Of a stretch of DNA of 64,000 nucleotides, positions 47,096 through 56,835 are shown piece after piece; position 1 is the stretch's first letter, and each line of letters begins with the position of its first letter. The notes beneath the pieces are model-generated. The model had not been told where the DNA came from. It made no database searches and saw only the letters and a program-made list of their open reading frames with translations. Source of the stretch: Typhlomys cinereus (lineage: Eukaryota; Chordata; Mammalia; Rodentia; Platacanthomyidae); assembly GCA_023101885.1 (NCBI GenBank), contig JALPQD010000214.1:2294001-2358000 (forward strand). The letters are read 5' to 3'. A program made the position numbers and the translations under genes.

Positions 47096-47673
47096 ACCAG
47101 ATTTCATGTGATACCATCATTAATACTGCTTCCACAAATAGCACAGGGCCAAATTGTCCAGGTCTTGAGTCTAAAACAGTCTTCGTGTATCCACTAACAT
47201 AGGATTGGCATTGTAGAATTGCTGAATTATTCAGTACATTCCAAATATGTACAGTGGAATACAGGTCACTCCACAAGTTTACCTTGACTCACCTCTCCAG
47301 CATGCACGTCCCTTTCCTATGCTCTCTCTTCCACCAGTCTAATGAATTTTAAGTAGGTGAAAATGGTTCACACTTGTTCCTTTAGTATGTTAACTAACTT
47401 ATTCACTCATCCCCTCACTCATTCACCCCCTTACTATTCATTCCTTTTCAGAATATGTACAAACGTCTTGGAAGAAAGAAAAGTCCCATAAGACAAAGGA
47501 GTCAAGGAATTCTTCCTCAAAAAAAAAAATCTGTGCCATCTATCTATATATCAGGAGTATTAATATCAAGAATATAGGAGGAACTCAGAAAAATAAATTC
47601 CAAAACCCAAATACTCAAATCCAAAAATGAGTCGGTGACATGAATAGACCTTTTTCAAAATACAAAGTAAAAC

Positions 47674-48322
47674 TGTTATGGGGTCACTCTCCTGGGGTCA
47701 TTATGTGTTCAAGTTCTTGTGTTTGTGAGTCAAAGATTAAAACTAGAACACACATAAAGGATTAAGGCAGCGTTTATTAGAGAAGAGAAAGACCAGAACT
47801 CACTGACTCCAGACTTGGAGTACCATGAGGGGCAAGGGTGCACTAGAGAACTCATGGACTCCAGGCTTGGAATCCATGAGGGACAAGAGGCTAGAAAAGA
47901 ACTTATGGACTCCAGGCATGGAATCCATGAGGAGCAGGCACCAAAGATGGCTGCCAGGTTTGGGTATGTTTATACCCTTAGTCAGGTCCTGGGGAGAGTG
48001 GCTTTTCTGTTAGTCAGCTCCTGTTTCTGCAAACCTAATTGGAGCTTTTGTTCCTCTATATCCCATTGGTCTGTTCATATTGAGGCCCAACCCAGTTGAT
48101 CTTGTGCCCACCTCATGGTCAAGCTGGTTTTTTTTTTTATGGATTTAGCTTATCAGCTATGGAGAACTCATCTCCATATCATTTCATAAGCAGAGGGTTG
48201 GGGGAAATTGTTCACATTATCTCTATGGAGGATTGGAGTCATTTCCTCCCTATCTACGGGGTAATTACAGCAGTGGGGGATGGCTTTCCAATACCTTCAG
48301 AGATAGTTCCAGCACTGCTGTT
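47674..48322 (-). mobile_element. LTR-like insert within the L1
   Basis: It interrupts L1 ORF2 cleanly. Read on the minus strand it contains an AATAAA signal ('ctctaataaacgctgccttaatcc', plus positions about 47763-47786), with further sequence ending '...accccataaca' at 47674, the layout of an LTR R-U5 end. The flanks share AAAC (47670-47673 and about 48324-48328), a possible short target duplication. No TG start is convincing at the other end, so class and exact edge are uncertain. Confidence 0.55.
47796..47946 (+). repeat. Three-copy ~52-bp tandem repeat
   Basis: Units begin GAACT at 47796, 47848 and 47899 and share 'ggactccagg.ttggaatccatgagg'. Periods are 52 and 51 bp. They lie inside the LTR-like insert, perhaps as an expanded U3/enhancer-type repeat; that function is inference. 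Confidence 0.88.
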
Positions 48323-49045
48323 CTAAACTGCCTGAAAATGACCAATAAATATATGGAAAAATGTAAATGTCCTTAGTCATCAAGGAAATGTGAATCAAAA
48401 CTACAATAAGATTCCACCTTAGTGCAACAGAATGACTATTATTAAGAAAACCAGTAACAGCAAGGATGAGGAAAAAAGGGAAGTGTCATTCACTGCTAAT
48501 AGGAATGTAAATTAGTCTAGCCACTATGAAAATCAGTATGGAAGTTTCTCAAAATACTGAAATTAGAACTACCCTTTGATCCAGCTATACCACTTTTGGG
48601 AATATACCCACAGGGATTTAAGTCAGCATAATACAGAGATACCTACCCACCCATGCTTATTGCAGCACTATTCACAATATCAGTCCAAGAAACAATAAAT
48701 ACTTTATTAAATTATAAAAAAGAATGAAACTGCCATTATCAGGAAAATGGGTGAAACCAGAGATCAGTATAAGTAAAAAATTAAAACTGAGTTAGACAAA
48801 TATATTTTCTCTCATATGAAGATTTTATATATATACATATGTATATATTATTTGTGTATAAAACCACGCACACAGTTTAGCAGTGGGAAAAGGTTATTAA
48901 GAAAAGGAAGGTGAATGGTAAGAGTGGTGTGGAGAAAGGAGAGGGAACGGGAGGTGAAAATGATCAACGTACATGATATTCCCAAGAGAAAATGTCTTCA
49001 TGAAATCCATCGCTACATGCAATGAATAGATGCCAATTTTAAAAA

Positions 49046-50179
49046 ACTCTTAGGAGTGGTAACATGCAGACTTAGGTTTCATTTCATGGAAGAGAACCAG
49101 GGCTCTTGACAACAGGCTCTTGCAATGACCACTCTAAGGTGACCCTGCATGTTGCATTGATGATCTATTGCTGGACTGTGGGGCCCTCTTTGGTTTTTGT
49201 GTGGGGGTCCTGGCACAGCAGCTTCCTGGTAGAGGGACACAGAATAAGGAGCCAGGGGCTTCACGGAAGGCCTTTATTTGTGAAAATACTCTGTAAGCTC
49301 CTTAACACTTACCTGAAACCATAGACGTGTAGAGCCATTTTTATTTGTTTATCTATTGTTTGTTAATATATGAACAAGAATGCTTGGGGGCCTCATGGCA
49401 CTGCGGTATTATTTCACTTTAGGCATAGATATATAAATTATATAAACTTACACACACACACACACACACTTTTGCCAGTTTGGTGAATATATTTTGAGAA
49501 TGCAGGAAGTTACCCCTCAGACATGTTCTCTCACAGACTGTAGACACTCTAGGGAATGCGACCCGATACAACATTACTGTAATTTTCGAAAGACAGGAAA
49601 ACCCACTCATTCTCTCATCAGTGAAAACTGACATTTTTCACTAGAAACAATCCTCCAGTGTTAAACTACTAGTGTGCTTCATGCACGTGTGGAAAATTTC
49701 TCTCCACATGCTCAACAAACATCAGAACACATCTCTTGTCTTACTCCCTTTGGGGATGGGGGAGCTGTTTGAAAAATGTAATGAGATACAAACATGCACT
49801 GGTGTCCCCCTCTCTAGAGCTCTGGTGCTTTTGTGGGGGACAGGAACTTGGCCAGATGTGACACCTGGCCTTCTGCGCGGTGGTTTCTGTTGGAATATGT
49901 AACCCCGAGCTGCCTTTCTCTCAGGACATGCCGCTTGCCAAGCGAGTAGGCTGGAATGCGGCAGGAACATTTTGGCAAATATTCTTGGTTTGTCATGGTT
50001 GACATTGGTCACATAACATGTAAACAAGTGGGCATGGCTGGCTCCCCATTAAAATGGGGATGGTTATTTTCCAAAAAATTTTATTTATGAAAATAAGCAG
50101 AGGGTCTGAGTCCAAGCCTAGGAGAATTCTAGAAGCCCGCTAGCTCTACATTGCCATGGGATCTCTCTGTGATTACATG
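49046..50179. other. Mostly unique DNA
   Basis: A (CA)n run lies at 49450-49469. Overlapping frames at 49672-50027 on both strands (up to 101 codons) carry no recognised domain. 'ccattaaaatggggatgg' near 50047 contains a small inverted repeat (CCCCATTAAAATGGGG). Confidence 0.45.
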
Positions 50180-50600
50180 AGAGCTTAAGCACGGAGAAAG
50201 GAGCACACTTTAATGAATCTTTTGCGGACGAGATTACTATATTTGACTTATCTTCTCGCTTGGAATCTTTTAACTTTTTTAGCATAATGCCCTTATTATA
50301 TTTAGCAATTAGAGTGCCATCACAAAGTAAAATGCAAAGCCATTATTGCCTGAGAAGAGAAAAGGCTTGCAATATGAAATGATGCATGCAAGGAATGTGG
50401 GTGATCATTTACTCATACAATCATTTCTATTTCAGTTCTCTGGCAAGTATTTCTGGAGACGGCTCGCCCAGCAAAGAGATCTTTAAGATATGCGTGCTGT
50501 AATTAACCTTTTTATAACTATGAAATAATCAATAGCTTTTCCCTCTTTAGCAGTTTTAACATAAGGTCTGTGGAAATGATTTCAATTGGGAAAAATGATT
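50180..50600. promoter_or_regulatory. Candidate conserved non-coding element
   Basis: About 420 bp without any repeat signature. It is dense in motifs typical of developmental enhancers: TAATTAAC (50500-50507), CAATTAGAG (50306-50314), ATTATTGCCTGAG, GATGCATGCAAG and AT-rich MEF2/POU-like strings. There are no long frames. This is inferred from composition only and needs cross-species alignment. Confidence 0.25.
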
Positions 50601-51162
50601 ATAAGAAAAAAATCCTTTCACTATGAACTTAAGAAGAAAATATGCGTAGCCTTGTGTTATTTTTATTTTATGGTTGAATTCTACACATTGATCAGTTATA
50701 TATGCAGCTCCCTCTCCCCTACACAGGAGATTCAGCTGCTAGCTTGTGCTTCTATATGGTGTAGGACAGTGATTTGAAGTGGGCTCTCTAGATCTGCACA
50801 TCTATGTCAGCATCACCTTGTCATCATACTCAACCATCAAACTTGTCAGGCATACTCTCTTGGAGAGAGTAGCTTTTAATAAGCCACCCAGGTGATTCTG
50901 GGGCCCGGGAAGTTTTGGAATCACTTGTATAGATTATTATTACTTCCTAAAGCCCCAAAATAAGGCAAAAGCATGTTCCATGCAACATATTCAGAAGACA
51001 CAGACTAAGCCAGACGAAATAGGCTCAGCAGAAAAGCGATGGGGAAGAAGAGACCCAGGAGGAGGAACTCTGAAGCCCCAGCCGGTCCTTTTGTAAGGTG
51101 GAGTTTAGCTCGCAGCCACACCCCTAGCCCACAGGCTGGAAGGATGGGTGAGAGCACTCAGC
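50601..51162. other. Unique DNA, nothing recognised
   Basis: A 77-codon frame begins at 51039 and runs into the L1 insertion, so it is not a gene. No other feature is seen. Confidence 0.5.
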
Positions 51163-51178
51163 AAAAAGGTGCTGCTCT

Positions 51179-51748
51179 GAATGGAGTGAAGGGAATTGCA
51201 GGAGCAGCAAAACTGCAAAAGAAAATCAACAAACCACAATCCAGAACTTCAGAGACTATATCAATCACATAGAACTAGGACAGCCTAATCTTTCCCCATC
51301 CTGGAGCTCAGGGACATTTGCAGAAAAGGGGGCGGTAAGATTGTAAGAGCAAAAGGATGGGAGGAGCAACGATTTGCAAGATTCTCAACAATAGTTGGGG
51401 CCAAAGCAATCGTAATGGGACTTTGCATGCCCTGCGCAATGTCCAGCGCACTGTTGCCCTCATAAAGTCTAGCATCTGTTAAGGGCACCGAGACCCCTGG
51501 AGGCAAGGGATTGACAGCCATAGTAGTGATCTTATGCTTAAGGGGAACAAGAGAAAGGGCTTATGGAAATGCCACTGGGTCCTTATATGTCATCGGAGAG
51601 GAGGACCCAATGGAGAGTTAGGCGTATACAATAAAGGACTCTCTGGGAATTGGGGGGGAGGCACTGGGGGAAGGGGAGGGGGAGGAGAGGGGAGGGAGGG
51701 AACTGGTAAAAAATTTTAAAATGTATAATTAAATTTTTAATAAAAAAA
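51179..51748 (+). mobile_element. Severely 5'-truncated L1 (3' UTR only)
   Basis: A 570-bp insertion flanked by a perfect 16-bp target duplication AAAAAGGTGCTGCTCT (51163-51178 and 51749-51764). It holds the 3'-UTR signature 'tctttccccatcctggagctcaggg' and 'ggcggtaagattgtaagagc', a G-rich purine tract (51648-51706) with several GGGG runs, then 'ttaaaatgtataattaaatttttaataaaa' and the A-tail. It shares this 3' UTR with the L1 ending at 25.1 kb. No ORF sequence survives. Confidence 0.93.
51648..51706 (+). repeat. G-rich polypurine tract, G-quadruplex-capable
   Basis: At least five runs of four or more G within 60 bp, inside the L1 3' UTR. L1 3' UTRs are known to carry such tracts. Confidence 0.85.
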
Positions 51749-51794
51749 AAAAAGGTGCTGCTCTTTCCAGCTGCAAAGTGCTCACAGTCTTGAG

Positions 51795-51990
51795 AGTGAA
51801 GAAAAGAAAAAAAAAAAGAAAACAGGTAGAAAGAAAGCAAGAAAGAGCGAGAACAAGAGAAAAGGAAGAAAAAAAAAAAGAAAGATAGAAATGGCTCCCT
51901 CAAGAACTTCCGATAGTCGAAAGAGGGAAATAGGATGGAGAAAGAGAGAGAGAGACAGAATTTGAAGAAACAGCAAGTGAAGAAAAAGAT
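51795..51990 (+). repeat. A/G-rich low-complexity tract
   Basis: Nearly all-purine blocks (51795-51890 and 51935-51990, including a GAGAGAGAGA run) separated by a short mixed segment. Frames across it encode F/S/L or K/R/E-rich peptides only. Confidence 0.9.
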
Positions 51991-52229
51991 GATACCATGC
52001 CTGAGCATTTAGGATCTGGTGTTTTAATCCCTCAGATCACTGGGCTTGACTTGAGGACACAGATCATGCCAGCTCTTTACTTCTTCCCTGCTCCAGTGAA
52101 CTACAACTACTCTGAGCCACAGAATTACAACCAAAAAAAAAGCCTTTCCCTCCCTTAAAATGGTGCTTACACTGTCAAAGAGTAGAAGTTGCACAAAGAA
52201 GAAAACCATTAACTTACATACAGGGTAGA
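51991..52229. other. Unique DNA, nothing recognised
   Basis: A 79-codon minus-strand frame (52024-52263) lacks a recognisable domain. Confidence 0.5.
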
Positions 52230-52570
52230 GCCCTAGACTGAATTTGTGAGACACCGTCCCCATTCATATGCTGAAACTCCAAACACCTCCCTACCTGACC
52301 TGGAAGTGGACCCCCACTGGGAGAGGATTAGGTTATGAAGATGGAGCCTTGGTGAATAGGATTAGTATTCTCCTAAAAGACCCCAGAGAGCTTCATTGTC
52401 TCTTTTGCCCTGAGGACACAGAGCAAAGTGGCCAGAGAATGGGTCCTCACTAGAAAATAAATGTGCTGGCACGCAATCACAACCTCCTTCACCTTCACGA
52501 CTCATGGACTTAAATTTCTATCGTTTATAAACATCTAGCTTTGGCATTCAGTTACAGGAACTTGTTTGAA
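52230..52570 (+). mobile_element. MST-like MaLR LTR
   Basis: The order matches MST-class ERVL-MaLR LTRs: 'ccccattcatatgctgaaactcc', 'gggagaggattaggttatgaagatggagccttggtgaataggattag', 'gaccccagagagcttc', 'gaggacacagagcaaag', 'gggtcctcactagaaaataaatgtgctgg', 'ttaaatttctatcgtttataaac'. Non-coding, with no internal retroviral region attached. Confidence 0.85.
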
Positions 52571-53160
52571 CAAGATAATCAGGAGCAACATGTTCCTGTA
52601 CCTGGTCATTTCTCCAGTTCTGTAGCATAGTGTTAATCTTGGAGCCTCATCAGAGAATCATCTTTGGGTCCATATGGAGTCTCAAAGTGAACCGATTCTA
52701 TTAAAAACCAACACAAATCAATCAGCAGTGATTGGGGGGGGGCTGGATGGCCTTTAGAAGTCACCTGTCAAAGAGTCTCTAATGTTTTAAAGAATGACCT
52801 CATCGCTTTTGTAAAATGTTAAGTATGTTCATTAAAAAAAACAAGCAATGCAGACTGGAACAAAGAAGAACGATCTCTCAAAGGAAAGCGTGTTAACATT
52901 TGGCAAACACTACACAAATTCAAATAAAAGGATAGAAAGATAATTAAAAATGGTTTCTGAAAGAGGGTTCACAGTATATGTACTATTATGTAAAACAATT
53001 TTTATTTTGGAATAAATTGGGTTAAGAGAAATGTTGCAAAAATAATGCGCCCCACTCAGTTTTTTTTCTATTCCCAATATCTTATAATACAGTAGTAATA
53101 TATAATGAAATAGGAAATACAATAATAAACTTTTAGATATTTATGAATACACATACACAT
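52571..53160. other. Unique AT-rich DNA, nothing recognised
   Basis: A G-run (52734-52742) and an A-run near 52832 are the only simple features. A 70-codon minus frame (52910-53122) is unfamiliar. Confidence 0.5.
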
Positions 53161-53164
53161 TTAC

Positions 53165-53530
53165 ATATAAAGAGATTTACTGTCAGGAACCGGCTCACAA
53201 GTTCCAAAGCCTATAGAGAATGTGCTGGAGAGTCAGGGAAGCTAGGGTATGGCTTCACTGTGATGGTGAAGATAAGGTGAAAGCATACAGCTCAAGGCAG
53301 TCAGGCAGATGAACCCCCAGTATTTAACCTTTCTGTTTTACTTCTGCTTTCAGCTGACAGGATGAGGACCACCCATATTAGGAAAAGCAATCTATTATAC
53401 TCACTCTTCCCACCAAGTATTAACTTCATCAAGAAATGCCCGACGGCCACACCCAGGATAATGTTCAATTAAATGTGTGGGCACCCCATGGCCTAGTCAA
53501 GTTGTCATAGAAAATTAATCATCATAGATG
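53165..53530 (-). repeat. hAT-like eutherian DNA repeat
   Basis: Antisense order 'gatgaggaccacccatattaggaaaagcaatctattatactcac', 'attaacttcatcaagaaatgcccg', 'cccaggataatgttcaattaaatgtgtgggcaccccatggcctagtcaagttg', 'aaaattaatcatca'. This corresponds to a widespread mammalian repeat whose sense strand begins 'gatggttaattttatgtgtcaacttg'. The exact family is not asserted. Confidence 0.65.
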
Positions 53531-55338
53531 TACAAGCTACTCTTAATCCTTTAGTTTAATATAATATCCAACCTGCCAGGCCCTATTGCGAGGACTCTTC
53601 ACTTGAAATGCTCACAGCAAGCAGACAGCTCTGCAGCTGCTCTTGCTTCTGTCCCCTTCGGTTCAGCTGCAGAGCTGGATGCTTTCCACAAGTCAGCTGC
53701 ACTTGAACTCAGACATCTGCTAACAGTATCATTTAGCTACATGTTATAAAACTGATAAAATACGAATGCAAGATGGAGAAATATTTTGTTTCTATATAAA
53801 CGAGGTTGAGTATGCTATAAATATTGATGATTGTAATTCAAAGTTTGCTTTTGAATAGGCGGGAGCATGATAAGGATAAAATGTGGGGAGGTGGAGGAAG
53901 GGAGGCCAGGAAGACTCACAAGTTACATTCTTTCCCATGTGCCTTTCAGTTCTTCTTTCATTTTAAAGACAGCTGAAACTGGAAAACCTAGAGAGTACAT
54001 GGTTGGCTGCGGATCATGTAAGAAAAAAAGGACCAGGGGAATTCCAATCAGGTAATCACTCTCAAAGAAAAGATATTAGCTTCTAAATAAAAAATTGGAA
54101 AATGAAAAATGACTACACATAAAGAGACAAAAAAGTTCTGAAGAAATAAAATGATGACAGTTGCACAGCAATGTGAAAGATGTCACAGAAGGTCAGGCTT
54201 TTTAAAAGTTAGAAATAGTGGGACATATGCCAGTGCAATTAAAAATATTCAGAGCGATTATATTATTTCGGCTTCTCCACTTCAACTAATATTTTAGTTA
54301 TAGAAATGGTGGTATTAACTAAAAAGGTTTATTTTGAACTAAATTTACTTTCATTTTAGTTCAGTATAAGAAAATGACTCCAGAAACCAAATGATTTCAG
54401 ATAAATGTTTCCCTTTTGATATTTTTAAACTAAACTATTTTAATTCTCTCGCAGTTGCCTAAATTTAAGAGAAAAACTGTGAGGTCAGAGCAGTGGTTCT
54501 TAATCTGAGACTATGCCAGTTCCCAAAGGTGCATTTAGAAATGAACATGTTTGTCACAGTTACAAGGATGCTTGAAATATCCCAAGGTGCCAACCATCTT
54601 GCAAAGTACATGACAGATCAACATCAAAAACATATGTGCAAATGTCAACAGGTCCCAAGTGGCAAAGAAAGACCACATGGGAAAGTGGCTCAATGTTGGA
54701 GGAGTCCTCCACGTTAGGCTCAGTAACTTTGTGTGAAATTTCCCAGAATAATTTAGGAGCTATTTTCTATTTACAACATAAATGTGTGTGTGTGTGTGTG
54801 TCCTTCATAAGCAGCTATTTTGTACATGACAGTTGTAATACAGAGGACTTACTTCCTCATGTGTGTGGTGGTTTTTGATTGTGAACTGACATTTGCCTGA
54901 TTATGTGTATGCAATATGATAGGATGTCCTTACAGAGTGCCTTCCTGCAGAGATTTAGTTTGTGTTAGTTGCTTGGGAGGAGGACCACCAACCTGGTACC
55001 ACTTTAGCTCTCTTAGAGGGTCTTGGCTCAATGCCAGTGGCTCCTTGCTGCTGATTCTAGGCTCGGTATTCAAACAGCAATTTACAGGACTCCAATTGTA
55101 ATTTTCTCTCAGTGTAACGGAGTTTCCCTCCCTTGCTTCTGCTCAGCACTCTTCTTACTCATGCCTTTGAGTTTTAACATCGGCTCTGCTGGTTCCTATT
55201 TATTTGGCTGGGGGAGGGGTGGTGGACTTGGAGATGATTTTACCCGTTTCCATGAAGTCTAGTAACAAATCAAAATGTTTTATTTAGGATGTAGTTTGTT
55301 TTCAGCAGCGAGATTCCTGTTTGCCATTGCTATTGGAA
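53531..55338. other. Low-repeat interval, no gene recognised
   Basis: It holds a short (TG)n at 54783-54801. Frames of 61-80 codons show no recognisable domain. The G-rich 'ctgggggaggggtggtgg' near 55207-55224 is isolated. Confidence 0.45.
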
Positions 55339-55420
55339 GTGGATGTTCTATTTTTAATCTGTAAATCTCAACCGATAAAATACATGTGCTGACCAACTTG
55401 TCTCTGTTCTTTTAGCACAC
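55339..55420 (+). repeat. 82-bp unique segment with an inverted copy at 56544-56625
   Basis: Begins GTGGATGTTC and ends TTTTAGCACAC. Every base I compared matches the reverse complement of 56544-56625. It sits in otherwise non-repetitive sequence that reads straight through both edges, so this copy is the likely template. It contains a pyrimidine tract plus AG ('tctctgttcttttag', 55401-55414 region) resembling a 3' splice site; no exon could be supported downstream. Confidence 0.95.
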
Positions 55421-55587
55421 GGTGTTCCCATCATGATTTAGAGATTCGAATATGTATAGTTATTTTTGTTTTCGAAAATAACTAAATTAGGGTCCCCAAA
55501 AGGCTAACTGACTCATCCAGCTCATGAAAAAGGGGGGGGGGCTAGAAAGTGTTCTTTAAGCACTTTTTGGCAGCCTTTTCATATGTA

Positions 55588-55590
<3 letters not shown>
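55421..55590. other. Unique DNA between template segment and T-run
   Basis: A G-run of about ten lies at 55532-55541; nothing else is recognised. Confidence 0.5.
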
Positions 55591-55622
<32 letters not shown>

Positions 55623-55701
55623 ATCAGTACTGGGGACTGAACCCAAAACCTTATACTTGCTAGGCAAGCACTCTGCAACTGAGCTAAAATCTCCAAGCTC
55701 C
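55591..55701 (-). repeat. ID-type SINE with 28-nt T-run
   Basis: T-run at 55591-55618 (antisense A-tail) then 'cagtactggggactgaacccaaaacc...ctaggcaagcactctgcaactgagctaaaatctcc', a clear antisense ID/tRNA-Ala-like body. Confidence 0.85.
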
Positions 55702-56448
55702 TAGTATTCTTCTCAGAATATCAAATACTTAAATAAATAAGCCCATGCCTATGTATAAATGATTATAAATACAATTTAATACACAGATAACATGACCAGA
55801 AGGAAGGTATCTGGAGAACAGTGAGGAGAACTCAGAATTCTGATCTTGTCTTTCTCTACTAAGCATGGCCGTTCAGGTCAAATGATTGTACAGGTGGAAT
55901 GTTTGCTTCTACTTCTGTAAAAGACACACAAGTCTGGTAAAGTCTGTCTCAAGCTGCCTTTAAGTTTTCTCTCCATTGAATTAATGCCAAGGGTAAAATT
56001 ATAACTTATATGACTATGTTGCTGAAAGAGACTTTCTTACAAGAGGTATTCATCCTCCAAGAAATCTTTCAACATGAAGTCAGTAGTAATACAACAAAAC
56101 TCCTAATATAGTCCAGGAGCAGCAAGGGCAGAAGAGAATAGAGGCAAGGAGTAAAATCAGTCATTTCAATGAGAGAATCATGGTATCAGAGAACCTAAGA
56201 AGGAAGGATTACAAATACCCAATCCTTAAATTATAGATCACTACAAGTTATAAATTGCTATAGGAGCTACTGTGGGTTTCTGACAAATTCTATCTCATTT
56301 TTTTAGGGCATTTACTGTTAGAGCTAAACAAAGTGGATTAGTCCTTAAATTTGTCTACTTAAGGGTTGAAAATTGAGAGTTTTTTTTTTTTTATAACTTG
56401 ACCCTAAACATTTCTGAAATTTTTGTAAGTTTTTTTTCACCAAGAATA
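55702..56448. other. Unique AT-rich DNA, nothing recognised
   Basis: A T-run lies at 56381-56392. No gene or other repeat is seen. Confidence 0.5.
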
Positions 56449-56466
56449 CTGTTCAAACACATTTTA

Positions 56467-56817
56467 TTTATTTATTTATTTATTTATTATTATTCAATTG
56501 TGCGTGTGTGCGTATGTATGTGCGCACGCGCGTGTGTGTGTCTGTGTGCTAAAAGAACAGAGACAAGTTGGTCAGCACATGTATTTTATCGGTTGAGATT
56601 TACAGATTAAAAATAGAACATCCACGGATGAATTCGGGAACCACCATGGACGCGTCCACCTCCTTCTGCCCCGGGATTCAGAGACTCCGCCCTACCAGGA
56701 TCAGAAACGCAGGCCGCCCCCGCTTCCGTCTGGCGTTTATACGTGGGATCTGGGATCCGCACTCAGGACCTTCCGCCTGCAAGGCAGAGGCTTAACCCCT
56801 GAGCCACTCTCCAGCCC
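56467..56817 (-). repeat. IDL-Geo-type SINE carrying an internal 82-bp foreign insert
   Basis: A young-subfamily copy on the minus strand, flanked by a perfect 18-bp target duplication CTGTTCAAACACATTTTA (56449-56466 and 56818-56835). Plus-strand order: (TTTA)n tail, ATTCAATTGTGCG, TG-rich tail, then an 82-bp stretch foreign to the family (56544-56625). The normal body follows ('ggatgaattcgggaaccaccatgg' to 'gagccactctccagcccc'). In sister copies the TG tail runs directly into 'agaaccacgg', so only about 5-8 bp of SINE were lost at the insert. A 75-codon frame here is incidental. Confidence 0.95.
56544..56625 (-). repeat. Inverted 82-bp copy of 55339-55420
   Basis: Reverse complement of 55339-55420 over its full length, with 1,123 bp between the two copies. 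At the left edge GTGTG is shared by the copied segment and the SINE's TG tail. At the right edge CCAC is shared by the segment and the SINE's 'aaccacgg'. Microhomology at both joints suggests template switching or templated end-joining rather than retrotransposition of this piece. Confidence 0.95.
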
Positions 56818-56835
56818 CTGTTCAAACACATTTTA

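Larger units (their letters stand above)
47525..49045 (+). mobile_element. Old L1 (ORF2 3' end plus 3' UTR), split by an LTR-like insert
   Basis: ORF2 landmarks appear at 47545-47665 ('ggagtattaatatcaagaatataggaggaactcag', 'gacatgaatagacctttttcaaaatac') and resume at about 48329 ('tgcctgaaaatgaccaataaatatatgg'). They continue through 'caaggaaatgtgaatcaaaactacaataagattccacc', 'actaccctttgatccagctataccacttttgggaatatacccac' and 'tattgcagcactattcacaatatc'. A purine-rich 3' UTR and A-run end it near 49045. Roughly 650 bp at 47674-48322 is foreign. Confidence 0.88.

Noticed and set aside
48816..48850. TA-rich palindromic stretch as an origin or cruciform
   Set aside because: It lies in the decayed 3' end of an L1 and looks like ordinary (TA)/(TACA) low complexity.
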